Positions 1 to 7,743 are shown, counted from the stretch's first letter. The stretch is DNA of 35,007 bases from an uncultured beta proteobacterium (GCA_903823025.1 CAIJRK010000045.1:1-35007); one strand, 5' to 3'. Numbers and translations: made by a program. The notes: generated by a model from the sequence alone, not told the origin.

Positions 1-55
1 GCGCTTCTTCAAGCGTTTGGGGTTTCGGGCTGGCTTGCCGTAGATTAATTTGCAT
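1..55 (-). CDS. Start of an unidentified ORF, runs off the left edge
   Basis: An ATG at 55-53 opens a minus-strand frame that stays open for 18 codons to the window edge and reads MQINLRQASPKPQTLEEA. It overlaps the stop of the neighbouring Nudix-like ORF by 11 nt. The 'PKPQTLEEA' stretch resembles the beginning of the N-terminal region of some IS66-type transposases (DUF6444-like), as far as I remember that family, but 18 residues are too few to assign it. I see no clear Shine-Dalgarno sequence. If it is a transposase, it would explain why the Nudix domain upstream is cut short. It could equally be an unrelated gene or a chance frame. Confidence 0.3.
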   Translation of the reverse strand, partial: MQINLRQASPKPQTLEEA

Positions 56-596
56 TGCTATCAATTCTGACCTGTTTTTGCACAAATCCCGACAACACTA
101 TGAAATCAGTTGGGTAGTGGGGTGAACGCGTACGATTTTTGACCTCACGTAACAGCAAGCGACCATCGGTGGCGATCAGTACACCGCCATAAGCCACTTT
201 TTGGGTTGTCTTGAAATTCCAGTCGCGTGGCAACCTATCCAGAGGGCCGACACTGTCCTCATCGGATAAATCATCAGCTATATCTACCAGAGGTACCCAC
301 ATTTTGTCAATGCTCTGGGCACGGTTCTGACCCAGACTCAATGCGACTTCATCTGCGAAACTTGGGTAACTGATGTCCTCAACCATACGTTTTGCAGCCT
401 CAGCAAAGTCAGATTTTTCAGCGGTGGCTCGCCATGGGTAGTTGGTGCCACCGTGTGAAGTGGTAGGCGAGAGCGTTGGCAGCACATGGTTTCGCAGCCG
501 ATCCAGATCACTTTTGACGTAGGCGCGGATGGTCAACCTATCGCTGTTGTCTTTTTGTATAACGCTGAAAAAACCGTATCGTGTGAATAGCCACAT
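45..596 (-). pseudogene. Conserved N-terminal domain fused to a truncated Nudix domain
   Basis: The ATG at 596 (MWLFTRYGFFS) is preferred to the one at 617, because an AAGG lies 7 nt upstream of it and MWLFT-x-xGFFS is the usual beginning of a conserved hypothetical family. Residues 1-95 look like that family. From about residue 125, KVAYGGVLIATDGRLLLREVKN matches the first strands of a Nudix hydrolase (shown here only as a motif region). The sequence then turns unlike Nudix, and the whole Nudix box (GX5EX7REUXEEXGU) is missing before the stop at 45. An intact protein would hydrolyse nucleoside-diphosphate-linked substrates; this one should not, since the metal-binding residues are absent. 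The tail of about 25 residues is probably read from inserted DNA. It could instead be a naturally short protein, but that seems unlikely. Confidence 0.55.
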
Positions 597-946
597 GGTG
601 ATAACCTTAAAAATCAAAAAACACGTAGGCTGTTAGCAGCAAACAGCACCTAATTTTCAGTGTAAGTGGCAATGATTCTGATGGGCTTGCATAGCCGCCC
701 CGACTCGCTTGTAGGCATCGTGGCATTTGTAGTTTTTGACCATGCTTTTGAAATTGCTTTTAGTGCAAGCCCATGATCTGCTCATGCAGCACTCTCGCAC
801 GGCATTGGTAGCCGGTGTCCAAGCCAACTTATCACTGCATTAGAAAGCGATTTAAACAACAGGCCTACGCCCAACCTGTTTTTGACGCAAAGTTACACTG
901 CCAACCCGGCAGCTTCCGCTGCAAATATGATGATTGATTCCTTGTT
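597..946. other. 350-nt gap before sstT, no convincing gene
   Basis: This gap separates the divergent Nudix-like ORF and sstT, so it should hold promoters for both. I found no good -35/-10 pair: a TTGACG at 882-887 lacks a -10 at the right distance. A 42-codon minus-strand frame (785-657, beginning MSRSWACTKS) is rich in Lys, His and Cys but has only a weak GAGAG upstream and resembles nothing I know. The base composition is more AT-rich than the core genes to the right, which suits a boundary of an accessory segment. Confidence 0.5.
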
Positions 947-2161
947 ATGACTTTTCGCGTGCGCCCGTTTCTCCGTTCTCTTCTCCATCTGTCACTGGTC
1001 AGCCAAATCGTTATCGGCCTTGTCTGCGGTATCGCGCTGGCTTTACTGGCGCCTGATGCCGCGCGTTCGGTTGCCCTATTGGGCGATCTGTTTATTGCCG
1101 CGCTGAAAGCCGTAGCGCCCGTACTGGTGTTCGTTCTTGTCGCTGCATCCATTGCCGTTCACAAACAGGGCCAGCCGACGCACATTCGGCCCATTTTGGT
1201 GCTTTACCTGTTGGGCACGCTGGGCGCGGCGCTTGTGGCGGTGGCTGCCAGTTTCGCCTTTCCGACGACTTTGGTACTCAACGTGCAGCCCGTCGCGGGC
1301 GAGCCGCCGAGTCATATTCTGGATGTGTTGCGCAACCTGCTCCTGAGCGCAGTAGCCAATCCGGTGACGGCGTTGACACAGGCAAACTTCATCGGCATTC
1401 TGACTTGGGCCATCGGGCTGGGCGTTGCGTTCAGACACGCCAGCCAGCCCACACGCACGATGCTACTGGACCTGTCGGAGGCGGTGTCGAAGATTGTCAG
1501 AGTCGTGATCCGTTTGGCCCCGCTGGGCATTTTTGGTTTGGTCGCGAGCACGCTGGCCGAATCGGGTCTGGGCGCGCTGTTGGGTTATGGCCGGTTGCTG
1601 CTGGTGCTGGTGGGCTGCATGTTGTTTGTCGCGTTGGTGATGAATCCGTTCATCGTCTTTCTGGCCATGCGGCGCAACCCTTATCCGCTGGTCTTCATCT
1701 GCCTGCGGGAAAGCGCTGTCACGGCCTTCTTCACCCGCAGCTCGGCGGCCAATATCCCGGTCAACCTGGCCCTGTGCAAACGCCTGAACTTGCACGCTGA
1801 CACCTACGCGATTTCGATTCCTCTTGGCGCAACCATCAACATGGCGGGCGCGGCCATCACCATCACCGTGATGACGCTGGCGGCGGCCAACACGCTGGGC
1901 ATCGGCGTGGACATGCCCACGGCGTTGTTGCTGTGCGTCGTGGCGTCGCTGGCCGCCTGCGGGGTGTCCGGCGTGGCGGGCGGCTCGCTGCTGCTGATTC
2001 CGATGGCGTTGAGCCTGTTTGGCATTTCGCCCGACGTCGCCATGCAGGTCGTGGCGATTGGCTTTGTCATCAGCGTGGTACAAGACTCTGCGGAAACCGC
2101 ACTCAATTCATCGACCGACGTTCTGTTTACCGCCGCCGCCAGTCCGCGCGAATTGAATTGA
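947..2161 (+). CDS. sstT: Serine/threonine:sodium symporter SstT
   Basis: SstT is an inner-membrane Na+-coupled importer of serine and threonine in the dicarboxylate/amino acid:cation symporter (DAACS) family. The 404-residue product is close to the usual length (E. coli about 414) and can be followed along the E. coli protein over nearly all of it. Family hallmarks seen are [13 protein letters not shown] (residues 261-273), the [10 protein letters not shown] loop (294-303) that forms part of the substrate/sodium site, [11 protein letters not shown] (342-352) and [13 protein letters not shown] (379-391). It has about eight hydrophobic segments plus two re-entrant loops. There is no clear Shine-Dalgarno before the ATG at 947, but the N-terminus aligns well with the family. 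Downstream are the amino-acid exporter genes azlCD, so this is a small amino-acid transport region, although the gap of over 140 nt argues for separate transcription. Confidence 0.95.
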   Translation: MTFRVRPFLRSLLHLSLVSQIVIGLVCGIALALLAPDAARSVALLGDLFIAALKAVAPVLVFVLVAASIAVHKQGQPTHIRPILVLYLLGTLGAALVAVAASFAFPTTLVLNVQPVAGEPPSHILDVLRNLLLSAVANPVTALTQANFIGILTWAIGLGVAFRHASQPTRTMLLDLSEAVSKIVRVVIRLAPLGIFGLVASTLAESGLGALLGYGRLLLVLVGCMLFVALVMNPFIVFLAMRRNPYPLVFICLRESAVTAFFTRSSAANIPVNLALCKRLNLHADTYAISIPLGATINMAGAAITITVMTLAAANTLGIGVDMPTALLLCVVASLAACGVSGVAGGSLLLIPMALSLFGISPDVAMQVVAIGFVISVVQDSAETALNSSTDVLFTAAASPRELN

Positions 2162-2209
2162 TCTGCCCAAACGCCTTCCTGGCGTTACTCTGCAACTGAT
2201 GTGCACAGC

Positions 2210-2229
2210 GGCGCTGAATGTTCAGCGCC
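2210..2229. promoter_or_regulatory. Perfect palindrome after sstT (possible terminator or operator)
   Basis: Arms GGCGCTGAA (2210-2218) and TTCAGCGCC (2221-2229) are exact inverted complements around a 2-nt centre. There is no T-run behind it, so a classical intrinsic terminator is doubtful. A smaller hairpin, AACGCC-TTCCT-GGCGTT (2170-2186), lies just upstream, directly after the sstT stop. The pair may end sstT transcription, or the palindrome may be a protein-binding site ahead of the DUF4389-azlCD operon. Confidence 0.35.
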
Positions 2230-2303
2230 TAGCTTTGCGTCAGTTGCAAATTGACAGCCGTCTTAAAATTTATGGACCCACAGGTCAACAATGGAATAGT
2301 TTT

Positions 2304-2585
2304 ATGAACAACGACAACGACAACACCCATGACACGAAAACACCGCGCAACATCTGGCTGCGTGGCTTGGTGATGATCCTGATGGCGCTGGCCTACCAGT
2401 TAGTTAGCACGTTACTTTTTTTCGTGGCGATTATTCAATTTTTGCTGGCACTCATTAACAATGAGCCTAATGTCCGTCTGGCTAGTTTTGGCCGCAGTCT
2501 CGGGCGCTACCAGAGCCAAGTGGCCGACTTCGTCAGTTTTTCGTCCGAAACCGCACCGTTTCCGTTTTCAGATTTTCCTTCGTGA
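2304..2585 (+). CDS. DUF4389 family small membrane protein
   Basis: A 93-residue protein beginning MNNDNDNTHDTKTPRNIWLR. A longer in-frame start at 2199 is possible, but its extra 35 residues look non-coding. After a polar N-terminus comes one long hydrophobic stretch (about residues 20-50, LVMILMALAYQLVSTLLFF and following) and then LASFGRSLGRYQSQVADFVSF, the conserved FG-x-SLG-x-Y block of DUF4389 proteins, which have no known biochemical role. Its TGA stop overlaps the GTG start of azlC (GTGA at 2582-2585), so the two are translationally coupled. Family members often sit beside unrelated membrane-protein genes, so the link with branched-chain amino-acid export is positional only. Confidence 0.75.
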   Translation: MNNDNDNTHDTKTPRNIWLRGLVMILMALAYQLVSTLLFFVAIIQFLLALINNEPNVRLASFGRSLGRYQSQVADFVSFSSETAPFPFSDFPS

Positions 2586-3298
2586 CAAGTCATACATCCT
2601 TGGCATCCAACGCTTCCAGAAATTCGCTCTCGGTACTGACACTGACGGCGCCCGTGGCCATGGGCTACATCCCTTTGGGGACCGTTTTTGGTTTTTTGTT
2701 TGTTCAGGCCGGCGGCGATTGGTGGTTAGCCGTTTTAGCCAGCCTCGTGGTGTACGCCGGTGCCGCGCAATACATGATGATCCCGATGATCGCCGCAGGG
2801 ATGTCCGTGAGTACGATTGCGCTGGCGACGCTGATCGTGAATTTGCGTCATATTTTTTACGGCTTGTCCTTGCTCAACAAGTTACCCAAAGCCAAGCTGC
2901 TGCGTTGGTATTTGGTGTTTGGTTTGACGGACGAAACCTACTCGGTTCTCACCACCATGCCCGAGGCGACCAGCCACAAACAGATGGCGCTGGTGGCGTT
3001 GCTCAATCAGACTTGGTGGGTCTTGGGAACCGCTATCGGGGCCGTGATCGGGGCGCAGGCGCAGGTGGCGTTGGTAGGTCTTGATTTTGTGCTTGCGGCT
3101 TTGTTTGCCGTGCTGACCGTCGAACAATGGCGCATTAAAAAGAGCGCTGCGCCACTGTGGGTCGCGTTGGCCGCCTACGCCGTGGCTTATCCGCTGGCTG
3201 CCAAACATGCTTTGGTGATTTCCATCGTGCTCAGTATTGCTGTTGGCGTATTCTGGCAAGCCAAATCTAACGCGACGACGCAGGAGACTGAAAAATAA
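2582..3298 (+). CDS. azlC: AzlC-type branched-chain amino acid exporter, large subunit
   Basis: AzlC (YgaZ-like) forms the large inner-membrane subunit of a two-component exporter of branched-chain amino acids and analogues, working with AzlD. The 238-residue product has the family's early block PVAMGYIPLGTVFGFLF (about residues 25-41), the GAAQYMMIPMI region and NLRHIFYGLSL (about 87-97), followed by FGLTDETYSV, all typical of AzlC. It has about six to seven hydrophobic segments. The start is GTG at 2582, overlapping the stop of the DUF4389 gene by four bases. Its own TAA shares one base with the ATG of azlD, so the three genes form a tight operon. Confidence 0.92.
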   Translation: MTSHTSLASNASRNSLSVLTLTAPVAMGYIPLGTVFGFLFVQAGGDWWLAVLASLVVYAGAAQYMMIPMIAAGMSVSTIALATLIVNLRHIFYGLSLLNKLPKAKLLRWYLVFGLTDETYSVLTTMPEATSHKQMALVALLNQTWWVLGTAIGAVIGAQAQVALVGLDFVLAALFAVLTVEQWRIKKSAAPLWVALAAYAVAYPLAAKHALVISIVLSIAVGVFWQAKSNATTQETEK

Positions 3299-3624
3299 TG
3301 GATACCAGTTATGTGTTGGGCGTGATTGCTGCCATGGGATTGGTGACCTTTGCGCTGCGAGCACTCCCTTTTGTGGCGGCTCAATGGTTGCAAAAGCATC
3401 CGGTTATTCAAAGTTTGGGACAGTTTTTACCGTTGGCGATCATGACGCTTTTAATGGTGCATTCGGTGGCAGACTCCGCTAGCGCTAATCCATCGGGGCC
3501 GTGGTCGGAGTTATTGGCTGTGACATTGGTGGTGCTTTTTCAATGGCGAAGCAAGAATGCGTTGTTAAGCATTCTGGTTGGCACGGGTGTTTACGTACTT
3601 CTCAGGAATTTCAACGTCGTGTGA
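3298..3624 (+). CDS. azlD: AzlD-type branched-chain amino acid exporter, small subunit
   Basis: The 108-residue partner of AzlC (YgaH-like), with about four hydrophobic segments. Seen in it are VTFALRALPFVAAQW (about residues 16-30), the usual arginine-proline block of AzlD, and GQFLPLAIMTLLMVHSV (about 41-57). The ATG at 3298 shares its A with the azlC stop codon, so the subunits are translated in a coupled, probably near-stoichiometric way. The operon ends here; a palindrome beginning 98 nt downstream can terminate it in the plus direction. Confidence 0.9.
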   Translation: MDTSYVLGVIAAMGLVTFALRALPFVAAQWLQKHPVIQSLGQFLPLAIMTLLMVHSVADSASANPSGPWSELLAVTLVVLFQWRSKNALLSILVGTGVYVLLRNFNVV

Positions 3625-3722
3625 TGTCTGTTTGATTACGCCTGCCCCGCTTTATTAAATGGCGGATTTAATGGGGGAATTCTCGAAAATAAGCTGTCGC
3701 CTATTTGTAAATAAAAAAAGAA

Positions 3723-3754
3723 AAGGGTCTGTAACTAATTAGTTACAGACCCTT
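3723..3754 (-). terminator. Strong, possibly bidirectional intrinsic terminator
   Basis: A perfect 16+16-nt inverted repeat (arms AAGGGTCTGTAACTAA and its complement) centred at 3738/3739. Read on the minus strand it is followed by a T-rich run (complement of the A-rich stretch 3709-3722), the classical arrangement for ending the two-tRNA transcript that comes from the right. On the plus strand it is followed by GCTTTTT, so it may also stop azlCD transcription. Confidence 0.85.
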
Positions 3755-3760
3755 GCTTTT

Positions 3761-3837
3761 TGGTGCGGCTGGCAGGAATTGAACCCACGACCCCTTGGTT
3801 CGTAGCCAAGTACTCTATCCAACTGAGCTACAGCCGC
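3761..3837 (-). tRNA. tRNA-Arg (ACG)
   Basis: A 77-nt tRNA including an encoded CCA end. Acceptor arm GCGGCTG pairs with CAGCCGC, the anticodon stem CTTGG/CCAAG closes the loop CTACGAA, giving anticodon ACG (read as ICG after deamination, decoding CGU/CGC/CGA). The T-arm has the GTTCAAT element. It lies 29 nt downstream of the CAU tRNA and just ahead of the palindromic terminator, so both are probably cut from one transcript. Confidence 0.95.
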
Positions 3838-3866
3838 TGACCTATGTATTGTAGCACTACTATTAA

Positions 3867-3943
3867 TGGTGGGCCGTCACAGACTTGAACTGTGGACCAA
3901 AGGATTATGAGTCCTCTGCTCTAACCAACTGAGCTAACGGCCC
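3867..3943 (-). tRNA. tRNA with CAU anticodon, probably Ile2 (lysidine type)
   Basis: A 77-nt tRNA with encoded CCA. Acceptor GGGCCGT pairs with ACGGCCC; the loop CTCATAA gives anticodon CAT. It is not the initiator, because the acceptor opens with a G-C pair and the three G-C pairs of the initiator anticodon stem are absent. The block GGACTCATAATCC followed by TTTGGTC resembles tRNA-Ile2, whose C34 is changed to lysidine by TilS, more than elongator tRNA-Met, but I cannot settle this by eye. Confidence 0.85.
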
Positions 3944-3967
3944 TACCGAAGTGTTGATTGTAAAGGC

Positions 3968-4972
3968 CTACTTGTGATGACTTAGGGCGTTACTCACTAA
4001 TTTTGATGTGATGTCCACAATTTGAATCATGCGGTCATACGCCATGCGGGTTGGGCCAATAACGCCTAACGTCCCAACTACTTGACCATCGACTTCATAA
4101 GACGCACTGACAATAGACAAATCTTCAAACGGCACAACCTGGCTTTCTCCGCCGATAAAAATACGCACGCCCTCGGCTTGACCGGTTACATCAAGCAAGC
4201 GCATGAGTTGCGCTTTTTGCTCGAACAATTCAAAGGCGCGTCTCAGATGACCCATGTTGTTAGAGAAATCGCTCACTGCCAGCAAGTTTCGTTCACCTGA
4301 GATAACAACGTCATCTTGCGTCTCGGTCATCGCGTCTGAGCTGACGGCTACGGCGGCTTGCATGAGACTGCCAATTTCAGAGCGGAGCGATTCAACCTCG
4401 CGTTGCAGCCGTTCACGAACCTGTTCAATCGCCAAACCGTTGTAATTGCTATTTAAGTAATTGGCCGCTTCAACCAGTTGGGTTTGAGAAAAATCTACCT
4501 CTGTGAAAATCACGCGGTTTTGCACATCGCCTTCAGGCGACACAATAATGACCAGCAAACGTCGCTCTGAGAGCCGCAAAAATTCAATATGGTGGAACAC
4601 TGATGAGCGACGCGGGGCAACAACTACGCCTACAAACTGGGACAAACTGGAAAGCAAATTGGCCGCGTTGGAAAAAACTTTTTGTGGTTGATCCGGCGCT
4701 AGACTGTGGGCTGAAAACTGCGCTTGACGCACGGTCAACATCGTATCGACGAACAAACGGTAACCGCGTACCGTCGGAATACGCCCCGCCGAGGTATGGG
4801 GACTGACGATGAGTCCAAACGCTTCCAGGTCAGCCATCACATTGCGAATGGTGGCAGGCGACAAGTCCAGCCCGGAGGCTTTTGAGAGCGTGCGCGAGCC
4901 CACCGGCTGACCATCAGCAATGTAACGCTCAACCAGGGCTTTCAATAACAACTTGGCACGGTCATCCAACAT
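3968..4972 (-). CDS. hrcA: Heat-inducible transcription repressor HrcA
   Basis: HrcA represses groESL (and sometimes dnaKJ) operons by binding CIRCE operators and is kept active by GroEL. The 334-residue product is the expected length. It starts [25 protein letters not shown], the winged-helix N-terminus, with [21 protein letters not shown] as the recognition region (about residues 30-50) and [20 protein letters not shown] (about 57-76), which is diagnostic for HrcA. The rest is the GAF-like dimerisation domain. I see no CIRCE element (TTAGCACTC-N9-GAGTGCTAA) upstream, so it does not appear autoregulated here. It diverges from nadK. The gap carries one copy of the structured repeat described below, pointing towards this start codon with 30 nt between. 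Confidence 0.97.
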   Translation of the reverse strand: MLDDRAKLLLKALVERYIADGQPVGSRTLSKASGLDLSPATIRNVMADLEAFGLIVSPHTSAGRIPTVRGYRLFVDTMLTVRQAQFSAHSLAPDQPQKVFSNAANLLSSLSQFVGVVVAPRRSSVFHHIEFLRLSERRLLVIIVSPEGDVQNRVIFTEVDFSQTQLVEAANYLNSNYNGLAIEQVRERLQREVESLRSEIGSLMQAAVAVSSDAMTETQDDVVISGERNLLAVSDFSNNMGHLRRAFELFEQKAQLMRLLDVTGQAEGVRIFIGGESQVVPFEDLSIVSASYEVDGQVVGTLGVIGPTRMAYDRMIQIVDITSKLVSNALSHHK

Positions 4973-5002
4973 GCAGGCATTTTAGTGATGTAATTTGCTG
5001 AT

Positions 5003-5096
5003 GTTTCGATCCACGCCCCTTTCGGAGCGAATTTGGAAGAGGTTACCCCTCTTCCAAATGAGTTCTATTCCCTTGAAGGGGGAGGTTTCAAACCGG
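5003..5096 (-). repeat. Structured intergenic repeat, copy A (long form)
   Basis: A 94-nt element between hrcA and nadK, related to copy B at 7675-7743. Read on minus it begins CCGGTTTGAAACCTCCC, has a perfect hairpin TTTGGAAGAGG / CCTCTTCCAAA (5033-5060), then CGCTCC-GAAA-GGGGCG and ends GTGGATCGAAAC. It shares its ends and central hairpin with copy B but has about 24 extra bases. The 3' hairpin-plus-tail (5003-5032) looks like a type I-C CRISPR repeat. The GG at the other end (5095-5096) begins the GGAG that probably serves nadK as Shine-Dalgarno. Confidence 0.75.
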
Positions 5097-5108
5097 AGTT
5101 AGTTTTAG

Positions 5109-6005
5109 ATGAAATCGAAATTTCGGCAGGTCGCCTTAATCGGCAAATACCAGATGATGGCTTCCAGTGCACTGGGCGCCTCTTCACGCAGCACGCTGGA
5201 GGAGATCGCACATTTTTTGCAGACGCAGGGTTGTGAGGTTTTTTTAGAGCAGGATACCGCTCACAACATGGAAATGACGGCTTATCCGGTCTTGAGTGCA
5301 AACGAGATAGGGCGGCAATGCGACTTGGGACTGGTGGTCGGCGGCGATGGCACGATGCTGGGTATTGGGCGTCAACTGGCTCATTTTGGCGTACCCTTGA
5401 TTGGTATCAATCAAGGACGACTGGGATTTATTACCGATATTGCGCTTGGCAGTTTTAAAACCACATTGACCCCCATGCTGCAAGGTGAGTTTGAAGAAGA
5501 CCACCGCAGCCTGATACACGCCCGGGTGATGCGCGAGGGTGAATGCATTTTTGACACGCTGGCCATGAACGACGTGGTGGTGAACCGGGCGGCAACCTCA
5601 GGGATGGTGGAGTTGCGGGTTGAAGTTGATGGCCATTTTGTGGCGAACCAACGCGCTGATGGCTTGATCATTGCCACGCCCACAGGCTCGACGGCCTATT
5701 CACTGTCTGCCGGGGGGCCGCTGTTACACCCGTCTATTCCCGGTTGGGTTTTGGTGCCGATTGCGCCGCATACTTTGTCAAATCGCCCCATCGTGCTAGC
5801 CAACGTGTCAGAAATTGCGATTGAGATAGTGGCCGGACGTGATGCCAGCGCCAGCTTTGACCAACTCTCACTGGCCTCTTTGCGCCACGGTGACCGCATT
5901 GTGGTGACACGCTCGAAACATCATGTCCGGTTTTTGCACCCCAGAGGCTGGTCATATTTTGATACCCTGCGTCAAAAATTGCATTGGAATGAAGGAGTGC
6001 CCTGA
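5109..6005 (+). CDS. nadK: NAD kinase
   Basis: Cytoplasmic NAD kinase phosphorylates NAD+ to NADP+ with ATP (or polyphosphate) and sets the NADP pool. The 298-residue product is normal for the family. Motifs seen are the GGDGT phosphate-binding motif at residues 78-82, [12 protein letters not shown] (99-110), NDVVVNR (154-160) and the glycine-rich block [20 protein letters not shown] (184-203). A GGAG lies 10 nt before the ATG. Only 2 nt separate its stop from the recN start, so nadK-recN form an operon, a common pairing. E. coli recN is SOS-regulated, but I see no LexA box before nadK. Confidence 0.97.
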   Translation: MKSKFRQVALIGKYQMMASSALGASSRSTLEEIAHFLQTQGCEVFLEQDTAHNMEMTAYPVLSANEIGRQCDLGLVVGGDGTMLGIGRQLAHFGVPLIGINQGRLGFITDIALGSFKTTLTPMLQGEFEEDHRSLIHARVMREGECIFDTLAMNDVVVNRAATSGMVELRVEVDGHFVANQRADGLIIATPTGSTAYSLSAGGPLLHPSIPGWVLVPIAPHTLSNRPIVLANVSEIAIEIVAGRDASASFDQLSLASLRHGDRIVVTRSKHHVRFLHPRGWSYFDTLRQKLHWNEGVP

Positions 6006-6007
6006 AC

Positions 6008-7657
6008 GTGAGCTTAAAACGTATGATCTTGCGCGATTTTGTGATCGTGCATGAACTCGATATTGACTTATCCAGCGGTTTCACCGCGCTGACGGGCGAG
6101 ACCGGCGCGGGTAAATCAATCCTGATTGATGCGTTGCAACTCGTCACTGGCGGGCGGGCCGATGTCGGTGTGATTCGTGAGGGCACCCAACGCACCGATG
6201 TCAGCGCTGAGTTTGAGACGACAAAGACGGTGGTGGTCTGGCTTGAAGCGGCCGGATTTCACGCTGGCGACAGTCTTTTGTTGCGCCGCACGATAGATGC
6301 ACAAGGCAAAAGTCGCGCCTGGATTAACGGCAGCCCGGCCACCGCTACGCAACTGCGCGAGATTGGGGAGCAATTGCTCGATATTCACGGGCAGCACGCC
6401 TGGCAAAGCTTGACCCGTCCGGAGGCCGTTAGGGGTCTGCTCGATGCCTACGCCCGCGTTTCATCGGCGACCTTAACCGGGTTGTGGCAACAGTGGCGCC
6501 AAACGCAAGACGCGCTGAGCCAAGCCTATGCCACGCAAGCCACGCGGCAAGACCGCCGTGAGCGTCTGGCCTGGCAAATGGGTGAAGTTGACAAACTGGC
6601 GCCACAGCCCGATGAATGGGATCGCCTCAACACGGAACATGGTCGTTTATCGCACGCCCAAGCGTTGCTCGATGCCGCGCAAGGTGCCGTACAAACGCTC
6701 GATGAAGATGAACGCGCTACCCTGAGTACGCTATTGAGCGCCTGCCAACGGCTGCAACACCAAGAACACTTGGAACCCTATTTCAAAGAATTAACGACCG
6801 CTTTAACGTCCAGTCTGGCTCAAGTCGAAGACACCGTTCATTCTTTGCGGGCCTATCTGCGCAAGACTGAACTTGATCCGCAACGTCTGAGTGAACTCGA
6901 TGAGCGTATGGCTTTATGGCTGTCCCTGGCCCGGCGCTACAAGAGCGCCCCGGCAGACTTGCCCGCTTTAGTAACGGCCTGGCAACAGGAACTTGAAAAG
7001 CTTGATGCCACCGCTGACCTGGAAAAACTGCAAGCCGCCCAAACGGCAGCCCGTCACGCTTATATGGTGGAGGCCACGTTGCTTTCCAAGGCGCGTACTG
7101 CAGCCGCACCCCGGCTGGGTCAAGCTATCACGCAAGCCATGCAGGGCTTGGGAATGCAAGGTGGGCAATTTAAAGTCGCATTACAGCCGTCAACGCAGCC
7201 CATGCAAAGCGGCCTGGAAGAGGTTGTTTTTTTGGTGGCGGGACATGCCGGCAGCACGCCCCGACCCGTCAATAAAGTCGCCTCAGGGGGTGAACTGTCG
7301 CGCATGGCGCTGGCAATTGCCGTAACCACTAGCGAGCTTGGCACCGCGCAAACCCTGATTTTTGATGAAGTTGACTCGGGCGTGGGTGGCGTGGTGGCCG
7401 AGACCGTTGGACGATTGATGAAACAACTCGGTGCTGACAGGCAAGTCCTCGCCGTCACACACTTGCCGCAAGTCGCCGCTTATGCTGATCACCATTTGGT
7501 CGTGGCTAAACAATTGGAAGGGCATTCGACGTTAAGCTCGGTGGTTGCCGTGCAAGGTGAGCAACGGGTGACAGAGGTGGCACGCATGTTGGGCGGAGAA
7601 CGCCTTTTGAGTGCCACTCGGGCACACGCCAAAGAGATGCTGCAAGCCTGGAAATAA
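6008..7657 (+). CDS. recN: DNA repair protein RecN
   Basis: RecN is an SMC-like ATPase that acts early in double-strand break repair, probably by tethering DNA ends and working with RecA. The 549-residue product starts at GTG 6008 (MSLKRMILRDFVIV). An ATG five codons on is possible, but the longer form fits the family's LxxLxIRDFVIV beginning. Walker A is GETGAGKS (30-37), the ABC signature is SGGELSRMALAI (about 425-436) and Walker B is TLIFDEVDSGVGG (about 449-461), followed by a D-loop/H-loop (VTHLPQVAAYAD). Between them lies a long region of helical, probably coiled-coil character rich in Gln, Leu and Ala (about 155-370). Confidence 0.97.
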   Translation: MSLKRMILRDFVIVHELDIDLSSGFTALTGETGAGKSILIDALQLVTGGRADVGVIREGTQRTDVSAEFETTKTVVVWLEAAGFHAGDSLLLRRTIDAQGKSRAWINGSPATATQLREIGEQLLDIHGQHAWQSLTRPEAVRGLLDAYARVSSATLTGLWQQWRQTQDALSQAYATQATRQDRRERLAWQMGEVDKLAPQPDEWDRLNTEHGRLSHAQALLDAAQGAVQTLDEDERATLSTLLSACQRLQHQEHLEPYFKELTTALTSSLAQVEDTVHSLRAYLRKTELDPQRLSELDERMALWLSLARRYKSAPADLPALVTAWQQELEKLDATADLEKLQAAQTAARHAYMVEATLLSKARTAAAPRLGQAITQAMQGLGMQGGQFKVALQPSTQPMQSGLEEVVFLVAGHAGSTPRPVNKVASGGELSRMALAIAVTTSELGTAQTLIFDEVDSGVGGVVAETVGRLMKQLGADRQVLAVTHLPQVAAYADHHLVVAKQLEGHSTLSSVVAVQGEQRVTEVARMLGGERLLSATRAHAKEMLQAWK

Positions 7658-7674
7658 TTTATTGGCAACCCATG

Positions 7675-7743
7675 CCGGTTTGAAACCTCCCGCAAGAGGT
7701 ATCACCTCTTCCAAATTCGCCCTTCAAGGGCGTGGATTGAAAC
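7675..7743 (+). repeat. Structured intergenic repeat, copy B (short form)
   Basis: A 69-nt element in the gap between recN and rapZ, in inverse orientation to copy A. It begins CCGGTTTGAAACCTCCC, contains AAGAGG-TATCA-CCTCTT, then the hairpin CGCCC-TTCAA-GGGCG, and ends GTGGATTGAAAC nine bases before the rapZ ATG. It would therefore be part of the rapZ leader RNA if transcription starts upstream of it. Segment 7715-7743 is very like a type I-C CRISPR repeat, but no second repeat or spacer array is present. Confidence 0.75.

Noticed and set aside
657..785. 42-codon minus-strand frame (MSRSWACTKS...) rich in Lys, His and Cys
   Set aside because: Weak ribosome-binding site, no resemblance to a known family, and short enough to arise by chance; mentioned only under the intergenic gap.
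882..910. TTGACG as a -35 box for sstT
   Set aside because: The sequence 16-18 nt downstream (CCAACCCGGC) is GC-rich and nothing like a -10.
1463..2083. Long antisense ORF inside sstT (206 codons)
   Set aside because: It is the shadow of a high-GC gene in another frame: rich in Arg, His and Gln with no motif, while sstT aligns throughout.
2251..2269. TTGACA and TAAAAT before the DUF4389 gene as a promoter
   Set aside because: Both boxes are good, but only 7 nt lie between them, far too few for a sigma-70 promoter.
5003..5108. CIRCE operator before hrcA
   Set aside because: No TTAGCACTC-N9-GAGTGCTAA or close variant; the inverted repeat there is TTTGGAAGAGG/CCTCTTCCAAA.
4973..5108. LexA box before nadK-recN
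   Set aside because: No CTGT-N8-ACAG-like sequence was found.
7715..7743. A true CRISPR array
   Set aside because: Only one repeat-like unit per site, no spacers of regular length and no cas genes in the window.
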